Below are positions 1 through 4,934 of a stretch of 8,991 nt of DNA, piece after piece (within the stretch, counting starts at the first letter, position 1; the number at the start of each line of letters is the position of its first letter). Under the pieces are notes generated by a model. It was given only the letters and a program-made list of their open reading frames with translations. It made no database searches and was not told the origin of the DNA. The translations under genes and the position numbers were made by a program. Origin of the DNA: Patescibacteria group bacterium (GTDB lineage: Bacteria > Patescibacteriota > Microgenomatia > Levybacterales > UBA12049); contig JAUPUR010000035.1 in the NCBI GenBank assembly GCA_030917445.1, positions 1 through 8,991 of the forward strand, written 5' to 3'.

Positions 1-304
1 AGTAATCCTTGACGGCACTTGCACACGCTTCATGGTAGGCAAACTGGGCATCTTGGCTACTTGAGCGAAAAACACTTGCTGCGTTTTGCATCGCAGATCT
101 GAGTTTTAACGTGGTCTCTTCTTCAAGAAACCGATCGATGCCCCACACGATCCCGAGTCCTGCATTGCTGGCAAGACGCAAATTTGCAGCACTGAGCTCC
201 ATTCCGTCGGGAAATATCTCGGTGAAGAGTTCTAAGTTGCCTTCGCAGGCTCCTTTACTTTTCAGCAACTCAACAGTGATTTTATCTGGAACGAGATCAC
301 TCAT
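1..304 (-). CDS. Hypothetical protein, 3'-truncated by window edge, phage-like N-terminal motif
   Basis: Reading from ATG at 304-302 leftwards gives 101 codons with no stop before the window edge, so the C-terminus is missing. The protein opens MSDLVPDKITVELLKSKGAC and continues with an LxLFxxxFPDG-like stretch. From memory, this KxxGACxxxLxxFxxxFPxG pattern recurs in uncharacterised phage and mobile-element proteins; I know no function for it. The start is supported by a purine-rich Shine-Dalgarno (AGGGAGA, minus strand, around 310-316) and a good promoter at 362-390. The GC content is near 50% over positions 1-180, clearly above the AT-rich genes to the right, which suggests a different origin. 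I am confident that the gene is real and unsure of its role. Confidence 0.72.
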   Translation of the reverse strand, partial: MSDLVPDKITVELLKSKGACEGNLELFTEIFPDGMELSAANLRLASNAGLGIVWGIDRFLEEETTLKLRSAMQNAASVFRSSSQDAQFAYHEACASAVKDY

Positions 305-330
305 GTGTATCTCCCTTTTGCTAACGTGCG

Positions 331-353
331 TTGTCGACCAATTGGTCAAACAA
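331..353. promoter_or_regulatory. Palindromic operator candidate in the leader of the left minus-strand gene
   Basis: GACCAATTGGTC at 336-347 is a perfect 12-bp palindrome. TTGT (331-334) and ACAA (350-353) extend the dyad, with unequal one- and two-base gaps. It lies just downstream of the transcription start predicted from the -10 box at 362-367 on the minus strand, where a bound repressor would block elongation. It could instead act as a short mRNA hairpin. No regulator gene is visible in the window. Confidence 0.5.
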
Positions 354-361
354 TGAGGTGA

Positions 362-390
362 ATTATATATTTTTGTCCCATAGGATGCAA
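362..390 (-). promoter_or_regulatory. Sigma-70-type promoter for the left minus-strand gene
   Basis: On the minus strand, TTGCAT (390-385) and TATAAT (367-362) are separated by exactly 17 bp. The start site would be near 355, giving a leader of about 50 bases that carries the palindrome at 331-353 and the Shine-Dalgarno site. This is the best-formed promoter in the window. Confidence 0.7.
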
Positions 391-414
391 ATTGAGCTAA
401 ATTTTATAAAGGGA

Positions 415-443
415 TTGGAGTCTGAGGAGTATTTTGGTATACT
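415..443 (+). promoter_or_regulatory. Promoter for tRNA-Ser, with extended -10
   Basis: TTGGAG (415-420) and TATACT (438-443) are 17 bp apart, and TGG directly before the -10 fits the extended -10 (TGN) pattern. The start site near 450 would give a 5' leader of about 50 bases before the tRNA at 502. The -10 sits inside a dyad, GAGTAT (427-432) with ATACTC (439-444). Confidence 0.65.
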
Positions 444-463
444 CACAATCACTTAGAGAGGTC

Positions 464-477
464 GTACTCCAGAGTAC
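464..477 (+). repeat. Inverted repeat in the tRNA-Ser 5' leader
   Basis: GTACTC (464-469) and GAGTAC (472-477) form a perfect 6-bp inverted repeat around CA. Nine bases matching the tRNA 5' end (GAGAGGTCG, 503-511) also occur just before it at 456-464. The segment could fold in the precursor transcript or be a scar of an older tRNA copy; the sequence does not decide. Confidence 0.4.
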
Positions 478-501
478 TTCCTCATATTCAAGTAAGATTT
501 T

Positions 502-586
502 GGAGAGGTCGCATAGTGGTCTAGTGCAGCGGTTTACTAAACCGCCGAGTCGCAAGATTCCGAGGGTTCGAATCCCTCTCTCTCCG
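502..586 (+). tRNA. tRNA-Ser with anticodon ACU (class II, long variable arm)
   Basis: A full cloverleaf can be drawn. The acceptor GGAGAGG (502-508) pairs with TCTCTCC (579-585), and G586 is the discriminator, as usual for tRNA-Ser. The D stem is GCAT/GTGC with GG in the loop. The anticodon stem GCGGT/ACCGC encloses TTACTAA, giving anticodon ACU for codon AGU. The variable arm is a five-pair stem, GAGTC/GATTC, around GCAA. The T arm is GAGGG-TTCGAAT-CCCTC. The long variable arm and discriminator G both fit serine. The CCA end is not encoded; CAG follows G586. The usual bacterial tRNA for AGU/AGC has GCU, so A at position 34 is unusual. The 3' end lies inside a repeat duplicated at 1812-1848. 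Confidence 0.9.
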
Positions 587-607
587 CAGAAGAGGGATGA
601 GAAGTAA
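571..607 (+). repeat. 37-bp direct repeat, copy 1, covering the tRNA-Ser 3' end (att-like)
   Basis: Bases 571-607 are identical to 1812-1848. The copy starts in the T loop, covers the 3' side of the T arm and acceptor stem, and runs 21 bases past the tRNA. Inside it, ATCCCTCT (572-579) and AGAGGGAT (591-598) form a perfect 8-bp inverted repeat around 11 bases, the kind of symmetry seen at tyrosine-recombinase core sites. The hairpin is not followed by a T-run, so it does not look like an intrinsic terminator. Confidence 0.75.
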
Positions 608-648
608 CCATTCCTATTATAGATATACCCATTACTCAAACTAAAATT

Positions 649-1770
649 ATGGCACGACGACAGGAAGACGAACGAACTACATACGCTTCAGCAGGCGTCA
701 ACTATGATGTAATGGATCCTCTCAAAAGATTAGCCCAACTAAGAGCTAGAGAAACTTCAGGAAATCTCGAACGCTTTGGAATGAAAGAGGTAGAAGCAAG
801 TCGTGGTGAATCTGCATATGTTTGGGAAGAGGCAGATGGTTATAGAGCATTTGTTATCGAAGGATTAGGAACCAAAAATAAAGTTGCTGATGAAACTCGA
901 AAATTCACAGGGAAAACTCATTATGATGCTATTGCTCAAGATACTGTAGCAATGATAGTGAATGACTTGATTGTAGTTGGAGCAGACCCACAAGTGATAA
1001 ATGCCTACTTTGCTGTCGGAAGCTCTGACTGGTTCTCTGACGAAGAAAGAGCAAGTGACCTTATTGAAGGTTGGGCAAAGGCAACGAGTATGGCGGGAGC
1101 TGTTTGGGGAGGCGGAGAAACTCCAACACTTAAAGGAATTATAGATCCCGATACAATTGATCTGTCTGGTTCAGCAATTGGTATTGTTACGCCAAAAGAA
1201 CGACTTACGCTAGGAGACAAGTTAACTCAAGGTGATGCAATTTTTTTAGTCGAAAGTAGCGGTATTCACGCGAATGGTTTGACTCTTGCAAGAAATATTG
1301 CATCCAAAGTTCCAGAAGGGTATGCAACTCCACTTGTTGATGGGAAAAGTTATGGTGAATCATTGCTCGCCCCCACTCATATCTATGCAGGTTTAACAAG
1401 AGAATTATTTGAAGCAGGAATAGATGTTCATTACATGGTAAATATTACTGGACATGGGTGGAGAAAACTAATGAGAGCAAGTCGTGATTTGTCATATGTT
1501 GTGGAACAAGTTCCACAAGCGCATCCAGTCTTTGAGTTTATTCAAGAACATTCTGGAAATGATGATGAAGAGATGTATGGCAATTTCAACATGGGTGCAG
1601 GATTTGCAATATTCATGCCTGATAAAGATGTGAAATTAGCAGAAAGGATTGCATTGGAAAAATATGGTTGGAAAGCAGGGAAAGCTGGTCATATAGAAGA
1701 AGGTCCAAGACAGGTTGTAATTGAGCCAAAGAATCTAGTTTATAAAGGTGAGACACTCGGCGTGAGATAA
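649..1770 (+). CDS. Diverged PurM/AIR-synthase-like protein (ATP-grasp-free PurM superfamily)
   Basis: The 373-residue protein aligns along its length with phosphoribosylformylglycinamidine cyclo-ligase (PurM), which closes the imidazole ring in purine synthesis. Recognisable blocks are YASAGV (12-17), GLGTK (72-76), DTVAMIVNDL (98-107), GGGETP (154-159), SSGIHANG (203-210), LAPTHIY (240-246), NITGHGW (265-271) and FNMGAGF (313-319). Several positions differ from classical PurM: the TDG before VGTK is IEG, the HxTGGG loop is NITGHG, and ENxPR is replaced by RKLMR. It is also longer than the roughly 345-residue E. coli enzyme. No other purine gene is nearby. It could be a true but divergent PurM or a paralogue with another ATP-dependent substrate. 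The ATG at 649 has no Shine-Dalgarno; the gene may be read through from the tRNA promoter, as no terminator separates them. It is the only gene between the two 37-bp repeats. Confidence 0.85.
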   Translation: MARRQEDERTTYASAGVNYDVMDPLKRLAQLRARETSGNLERFGMKEVEASRGESAYVWEEADGYRAFVIEGLGTKNKVADETRKFTGKTHYDAIAQDTVAMIVNDLIVVGADPQVINAYFAVGSSDWFSDEERASDLIEGWAKATSMAGAVWGGGETPTLKGIIDPDTIDLSGSAIGIVTPKERLTLGDKLTQGDAIFLVESSGIHANGLTLARNIASKVPEGYATPLVDGKSYGESLLAPTHIYAGLTRELFEAGIDVHYMVNITGHGWRKLMRASRDLSYVVEQVPQAHPVFEFIQEHSGNDDEEMYGNFNMGAGFAIFMPDKDVKLAERIALEKYGWKAGKAGHIEEGPRQVVIEPKNLVYKGETLGVR

Positions 1771-1811
1771 GTAGCACTCCATAGCTACGAAGTGGATATA
1801 CCCGAAGGGTA

Positions 1812-1848
1812 AATCCCTCTCTCTCCGCAGAAGAGGGATGAGAAGTAA
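1812..1848 (+). repeat. 37-bp direct repeat, copy 2 (displaced tRNA-Ser 3' end)
   Basis: This is a perfect copy of 571-607, 1241 bp downstream, including the 8-bp inverted repeat (1813-1820 with 1832-1839). Similarity continues imperfectly to the left: CCGAAGGGTA at 1802-1811 resembles the tRNA T arm CCGAGGGTTCG, but no complete tRNA can be drawn here. The 1771-1811 stretch also has a small dyad, GTAGC (1771-1775) with GCTAC (1784-1788). The arrangement fits an att site left after insertion at the tRNA 3' end. Confidence 0.75.
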
Positions 1849-1868
1849 AATCTTTTAAAAAAAGTATA

Positions 1869-1897
1869 TTGTTAATCCTCAGATTTTTTGAAATGAT
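1869..1897 (+). promoter_or_regulatory. Weak promoter candidate for the 1904 gene
   Basis: TTGTTA (1869-1874) and AATGAT (1892-1897) are 17 bp apart, and AATGAT ends six bases before the GTG at 1904, the spacing seen at other leaderless-type starts in this window. The -10 matches consensus at only four of six positions. Confidence 0.35.
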
Positions 1898-1903
1898 ATA
1901 CCT

Positions 1904-2281
1904 GTGAATAACAAACAGTTACTTATTACAGGGATAACAATTTGGCTTGTTCCATTTGCTTTAAGTTTTCTTTTTTATAGCCCTCAGAGCGAGCTATTGA
2001 TAAATTACACACTTTTTAAAGCAATTATGCTGACTTCGTTAGTTCTTGTAACGTGGTTCATGTTTCAGAGGTACTATAAAATAATTGGAAAAACCACAAG
2101 AACATTCGGAATAACTGCAGGCGCAGTTGTCCTTTTGATCAATTTACTTTTTGATTATATTTTTCTTATAGTGTTTCTTTCAGCCTTTACTGTGATCGAG
2201 TATGTTTTAGAAATAGGAATTTCTTATATTGTTATTATTCCTTTGATAAATTGGTTGATTGGCCGAAGACACTTAAAGTAA
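1904..2281 (+). CDS. Small integral membrane protein, about four helices, function unknown
   Basis: The 125-residue protein is almost wholly hydrophobic, with likely membrane helices near residues 7-25, 36-54, 67-89 and 92-117, short charged loops (RYYKIIGKTTR near 56-66) and a basic C-terminus (GRRHLK). I see no catalytic motif and do not recognise the family. GTG at 1904 is the first usable start after an in-frame TGA at 1889; it lacks a Shine-Dalgarno. The gene lies just outside the repeat-bounded segment and ends four bases from the convergent DUF3096-like gene. Confidence 0.75.
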   Translation: MNNKQLLITGITIWLVPFALSFLFYSPQSELLINYTLFKAIMLTSLVLVTWFMFQRYYKIIGKTTRTFGITAGAVVLLINLLFDYIFLIVFLSAFTVIEYVLEIGISYIVIIPLINWLIGRRHLK

Positions 2282-2285
2282 GAAA

Positions 2286-2429
2286 TTAATTTATAACTCC
2301 AAGTCCTAGAAGACCTGAAATAATGAGATAAAAAGCAACCCAGTAGTTTAATGATTTTGGAAAGATCAAGATCAAGATACCTGCAAGTATTGCAAGTAAA
2401 GGACTGAGTTGTAGTCCAAAAATATCCAT
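2286..2429 (-). CDS. DUF3096-like small membrane protein (47 residues)
   Basis: Starting at ATG 2429-2427, the product begins MDIFGLQLSPLLAILAGILI and contains LIFPKSLNYWVAFYLIISGLLGL, the pattern I associate with DUF3096: two short hydrophobic segments joined by a FPK..LNY turn. Function is unknown. The longer reading frame opening upstream is rejected because an AAGGAGG Shine-Dalgarno sits directly before this ATG, at the short spacing of three bases, and because the added N-terminus would run into the promoter of the divergent 2529 gene. It is one of the few genes here with a clear ribosome binding site. Confidence 0.82.
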   Translation of the reverse strand: MDIFGLQLSPLLAILAGILILIFPKSLNYWVAFYLIISGLLGLGVIN

Positions 2430-2516
2430 ATTCCTCCTTTCATCATTAAGTGTACTAGATATTAACTGAAAACAGGTAAGAGAATCGTAAGGCGAATTTT
2501 TCTTGCATAAAAAGGG

Positions 2517-2522
2517 TATAAT
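2517..2522 (+). promoter_or_regulatory. -10 box placed for a leaderless transcript of the 2529 gene
   Basis: A perfect TATAAT ends six bases before the ATG at 2529, so transcription would start at or next to the A of the start codon. No convincing -35 is found at 16-18 bp, and no Shine-Dalgarno is present. Confidence 0.6.
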
Positions 2523-2528
2523 AATTGT

Positions 2529-2939
2529 ATGACATTTGTTATTCCTCAAAACTTTGAAGAGCTAGTAGCCATGAAAGATATGCTAGATACTTTTGACGGA
2601 GATGTTGTTCGTTTTGAAGATGATGAGGCAAAATATCAGAAATATCTTGAATCACTTCCACGAGGAGAACTGCTGCAAAAAATAAAAGAAAAAATTGGTG
2701 AAGAAGGTATTGCCTTGCTTTCAAATGATTTTCCTTATACTCGTGTACTCAGCAATCTTCCTCATGTGCGTCATTACTGTCTTTGGAGTCTGAAGGGTGA
2801 GTTGGATAAAAACCAAATTAAAAATGAGGTTGAAAAAAGTGTTGCCGGACGTTACTTTGCTGTTGAGAGATCACTCTATAGAAAATCAATTCCAGAAATT
2901 TGGCATACTCATGTTTTTGTTGAGGAGAATGGTGTATGA
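2529..2939 (+). CDS. DUF3605-like protein, upstream partner of msrB
   Basis: The 136-residue soluble protein carries NDFPY (66-70), HYCLWS (82-87) and IPEIWHTHVFV (121-131). This order matches my memory of DUF3605, a domain of unknown function best known from fungi: an N-FPY motif, a H-x-x-x-W-S strand and a closing SIPxxxHxHVF motif. The N-terminal 60 residues are charged and helical. The assignment rests on motif recall, so it is tentative. The start follows a TATAAT box and lacks a Shine-Dalgarno. The stop TGA (2937-2939) overlaps the ATG of msrB (ATGA), so the two are probably translated from one message and may work on related substrates. Confidence 0.8.
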   Translation: MTFVIPQNFEELVAMKDMLDTFDGDVVRFEDDEAKYQKYLESLPRGELLQKIKEKIGEEGIALLSNDFPYTRVLSNLPHVRHYCLWSLKGELDKNQIKNEVEKSVAGRYFAVERSLYRKSIPEIWHTHVFVEENGV

Positions 2940-3322
2940 GTCGCATGACTGAAGAAGATTGGAAAAAAAAGCTTACTCCAGAGGAATATCATGTTCTTCG
3001 TGAGAAGGGAACAGATGCACCATTTTCGGGTCCATTTTATAAGCATTTTGAAAAAGGAATGTATGTGTGTAAAGCTTGTGGACAAGAACTTTTTTCATCA
3101 GAAACAAAATTTGATAGTGATTGCGGATGGCCATCTTTTGATAGTTCCCTCAAAGGAAATGTTATTTTGAATGAGGATACAAGTCATGGCATGGTCAGAA
3201 CTGAGGTGGTGTGCAGTAAGTGTGAGTCTCATCTGGGACATCTCTTTGACGATGGTCCACAAGAGACAACAGGTAAGAGATATTGTATCAATTCTACCTC
3301 TCTGAAATTTTCTGGAAAATAG
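2936..3322 (+). CDS. msrB: Peptide-methionine (R)-S-oxide reductase MsrB
   Basis: MsrB reduces the R form of methionine sulfoxide in proteins, repairing oxidative damage. The 128-residue protein is a complete single domain. Zinc-binding Cys pairs are at CKAC (45, 48) and CSKC (93, 96). The resolving Cys63 is in CGWPSF, the HGMVRTEV strand is at 84-91, HLGHLFDDGP is at 99-108, and the catalytic Cys117 is in RYCINS. Nothing essential is missing. It has no signal peptide, so it is probably cytoplasmic. ATG 2936 overlaps the upstream stop and is preceded by GAGGAG about eight bases away, which supports this start over ATG 2945. No MsrA is fused or adjacent. Confidence 0.96.
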   Translation: MSRMTEEDWKKKLTPEEYHVLREKGTDAPFSGPFYKHFEKGMYVCKACGQELFSSETKFDSDCGWPSFDSSLKGNVILNEDTSHGMVRTEVVCSKCESHLGHLFDDGPQETTGKRYCINSTSLKFSGK

Positions 3323-3324
3323 TC

Positions 3325-3352
3325 TTGCGCTTTTTTACAACTCTGCTACAGT
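3325..3352 (+). promoter_or_regulatory. Promoter candidate for tspO, leaderless spacing
   Basis: TTGCGC (3325-3330) and TACAGT (3347-3352) are 16 bp apart, and the -10 ends exactly six bases before the tspO ATG at 3359. Both boxes are imperfect, but the spacing repeats that seen at 2517 and 7913. Confidence 0.5.
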
Positions 3353-3358
3353 AAATAT

Positions 3359-3835
3359 ATGAAAGGATTTTCACTACAAACATTCATTATTGCTCTGCTT
3401 CTTCCTTTTGTTGCAGGAGGGATAGGTTCTTATTTTACGACTCCTGCGCTTAATGTCTGGTATATGGAGCTTGCCAAGCCTCCATTCAATCCTCCAAACA
3501 TTGTTTTTGGTCCAGTGTGGACAATACTTTATTTGTTACAAGGAATTGCTTTCTATACAGTACTTCGATCAAAAGCAAAGGCTGCAGATAAAAATTATGC
3601 ATCGGTGCTTTTTGTCATTCAATTAGTTCTCAATACTTTATGGTCAATTGCATTTTTTGGTTATCGAAATCCTGAACTGGGAGTAGGTGTCATTATTATG
3701 CTCCTTGTCTTTATTTTACTGACGAAAAGAGCATTCGATAAAATTAGTAAAAATGCAGGTTATTTATTTATTCCATATATCGCATGGGTTTCTTTCGCCA
3801 CAGTCCTCAATATCGCTATTGCGGTCCTCAATTAA
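3359..3835 (+). CDS. tspO: TspO/MBR family membrane protein (tryptophan-rich sensory protein)
   Basis: TspO/MBR proteins are five-helix membrane proteins that bind porphyrins and related ligands and are linked to oxidative stress and tetrapyrrole handling. The 158-residue protein is full length, with helices near 7-25, 48-67, 81-100, 104-122 and 135-156. Family signatures are GGIGSYFTTP (20-29), WYxxLxKPPFNPP (34-46), FGPVWTxLYxxQGIA (50-64), LNTLWS (91-96) and WVSFATVLN (143-151). It follows msrB by 36 bp and has its own -10 box. Its TAA stop directly abuts the stop of the convergent methyltransferase. The physiological ligand cannot be inferred here. Confidence 0.95.
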   Translation: MKGFSLQTFIIALLLPFVAGGIGSYFTTPALNVWYMELAKPPFNPPNIVFGPVWTILYLLQGIAFYTVLRSKAKAADKNYASVLFVIQLVLNTLWSIAFFGYRNPELGVGVIIMLLVFILLTKRAFDKISKNAGYLFIPYIAWVSFATVLNIAIAVLN

Positions 3836-4291
3836 TTATTGTTTATAGTAAAGATAGAAATTGTTTTCAGTTTTTTTAACTTTCCAGTGAGGTAGTTTGA
3901 AAATATTAGTAATGAGAATTGCATCACTTTTCATTTCTGTTTCAAGTTTTTTTTCGAGCCTTCCCATAATTGAGTTCATACCATAAATATAGATAAGTGA
4001 GAAAGAAGAGAGATTTTCATTCCAAAAATCTTTTTCAAAAAAGAACACTTTGTCCTCAATCCCCATTTCGAGAGCTCGAATTTTTGATCTTTCGACAAGA
4101 TCTTTTTTGATCTCATATCCAGTTGTATCAAAACCCCATTTTGCAAGTTCGAGAGCAACTCTTCCATCACCACTTCCAAGATCAACTGCAGTCGGTGAAG
4201 GAGCAAGTTCACTTAATTTTTTGAGTGTTTTGAGTTTGTCTGAGGATGTTGTTACAAAGGGAACTTGAATTTCATAGGTACCGATTTTCAT
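3836..4291 (-). CDS. FAM173/ATPSCKMT-like class I methyltransferase, copy 1
   Basis: This 151-residue SAM-dependent methyltransferase has motif I VDLGSGDGR (36-44), an acidic motif II ending in GYE (58-60), KDFW (87-90) and a distal YGMNSIM...LEKKL region (103-115). The PFV element before the Rossmann fold and the overall order resemble the FAM173 family, whose eukaryotic members methylate a lysine of ATP synthase subunit c or of the ADP/ATP carrier; the bacterial substrate is unknown. The N-terminal membrane helix of many family members is absent. It is clearly paralogous to the gene at 6288-6734. ATG 4291 follows TAGAAT by exactly six bases. The gene faces tspO with no bases between the two stops. 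Confidence 0.85.
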   Translation of the reverse strand: MKIGTYEIQVPFVTTSSDKLKTLKKLSELAPSPTAVDLGSGDGRVALELAKWGFDTTGYEIKKDLVERSKIRALEMGIEDKVFFFEKDFWNENLSSFSLIYIYGMNSIMGRLEKKLETEMKSDAILITNIFKLPHWKVKKTENNFYLYYKQ

Positions 4292-4297
4292 TATTCT

Positions 4298-4303
4298 ATT
4301 CTA
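4298..4303 (-). promoter_or_regulatory. -10 box for methyltransferase copy 1, leaderless spacing
   Basis: On the minus strand TAGAAT matches the consensus at five of six positions and ends six bases before ATG 4291. A weak TTCAAG (4327-4322) lies 18 bp upstream, inside the dyad at 4320-4342. Confidence 0.5.
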
Positions 4304-4319
4304 CTTCATTTACCGAAAG

Positions 4320-4342
4320 TACTTGAATAAACATTCAAAGTA
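4320..4342. promoter_or_regulatory. Dyad between divergent promoters (operator candidate)
   Basis: TACTT-GAAT (4320-4328) and ATTC-A-AAGTA (4333-4342) form a nine-pair dyad around AAAC with one extra base. It overlaps the possible -35 region of the methyltransferase promoter and lies just upstream of the cupredoxin -10 candidate, so one bound protein could affect both genes. No regulator is encoded nearby. Confidence 0.5.
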
Positions 4343-4353
4343 TGTTTTAACTA

Positions 4354-4375
4354 TATATTCAGGAAGGGGGGTGAT
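4354..4375 (+). promoter_or_regulatory. -10 candidate and extended Shine-Dalgarno of the cupredoxin gene
   Basis: TATATT (4354-4359) is a -10 candidate without a clear -35. The purine run at 4365-4375 (AGGGGGGTGAT) pairs with nearly the whole 16S anti-Shine-Dalgarno tail if two G-U pairs are allowed, and the core sits about seven bases before ATG 4379. This is the strongest ribosome binding site in the window. Confidence 0.6.
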
Positions 4376-4378
4376 TTC

Positions 4379-4837
4379 ATGAATAGTAAAGTAATAGCGA
4401 TTGTTGTCATTGGGTTAGTAGTTATTGGTGCAGGAGTTTTTCTTCTTACACAAAATAACGCTACTCCAGCAACTGATGAGTCAATGGATGCTGCAGGTAT
4501 TGAGGAGTCGATGCTTACTCCAACAGCTACTGATTCTTCACAGTCAGGAGAAATGGATCAAGCAGTAAAAGAATTCACAGTGAACGGTGATAACTTCACC
4601 TTTGACCTTAAAGAAATCAAGGTTAAAAAAGGTGATACTGTGAGAATAGTATTTAATAATACTGAAGGTACTCATGATTTAGTACTTGATGAATTCGATG
4701 TAGCAACGAAGATGTTGCAAGCAGGAGGAACAGAGACTGTCGAATTTGTTGCAGATCAAACAGGAGAATTTGAGTATTATTGCTCAGTTGGTTCACATCG
4801 TCAGATGGGAATGAAAGGGACACTCATTGTTGAGTAA
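4379..4837 (+). CDS. Membrane-anchored cupredoxin-domain protein
   Basis: The 152-residue protein has an N-terminal membrane anchor (residues 5-23), a Ser/Thr/Glu-rich linker (26-62) and a C-terminal cupredoxin domain (64-152) placed outside the cell. Copper ligands can be read as His99 in GTHD, Cys135 and His140 in YYCSVGSH, and Met143 or Met145 in RQMGM. This is a type 1 copper arrangement, though the Cys-to-Met spacing is not exactly that of plastocyanin or azurin. It probably carries single electrons or holds copper; the partner is not in the window. No lipobox Cys is present, so anchoring is by the helix. A strong Shine-Dalgarno and a terminator bound the gene, suggesting a highly expressed single transcript. 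Confidence 0.92.
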   Translation: MNSKVIAIVVIGLVVIGAGVFLLTQNNATPATDESMDAAGIEESMLTPTATDSSQSGEMDQAVKEFTVNGDNFTFDLKEIKVKKGDTVRIVFNNTEGTHDLVLDEFDVATKMLQAGGTETVEFVADQTGEFEYYCSVGSHRQMGMKGTLIVE

Positions 4838-4856
4838 TACTTTTATTTTTAGTTAA

Positions 4857-4886
4857 AACACCAGTCGTTGTGGCTGGTGTTTTTTT
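4857..4886 (+). terminator. Intrinsic terminator after the cupredoxin gene
   Basis: AACACCAGTC (4857-4866) pairs with GGCTGGTGTT (4872-4881), with one G-T pair, around GTTGT, and T4880-T4886 follows. It lies 20 bp after the stop and is the only convincing intrinsic terminator in the window. Confidence 0.92.
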
Positions 4887-4897
4887 ATTTGCTTACA

Positions 4898-4926
4898 TTG
4901 TATTTTCACTTTTTATTCACTAAGAT
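4898..4926 (+). promoter_or_regulatory. Promoter candidate for the Pif1-like helicase
   Basis: TTGTAT (4898-4903) and TAAGAT (4921-4926) are 17 bp apart. The -10 ends eight bases before ATG 4935, leaving almost no leader. No Shine-Dalgarno is present. Confidence 0.5.
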
Positions 4927-4934
4927 GAATCTTC

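Noticed and set aside
111..356. Plus-strand open frame of 81 codons
   Set aside because: It lies opposite the left minus-strand gene, which has a promoter, a Shine-Dalgarno and a recognisable motif.
572..598. tRNA terminator
   Set aside because: The 8-bp hairpin is not followed by a T-run, and half of it is inside the mature tRNA.
397..639. Minus-strand open frame of 80 codons with CGERGIRTLG
   Set aside because: It is antisense to the tRNA-Ser; this peptide is a well-known false translation of tRNA genes.
1771..1848. Second complete tRNA gene
   Set aside because: Only the 3' part matches the tRNA-Ser; no acceptor 5' strand, D arm or anticodon arm can be drawn.
2430..2549. N-terminal extension of the DUF3096-like gene
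   Set aside because: The extension crosses the promoter and start of the divergent 2529 gene, and the inner ATG has an AAGGAGG site.
3976..4268. Open frames on both strands inside methyltransferase copy 1
   Set aside because: They are alternative frames over the SAM-binding motif region, with no supporting signals.
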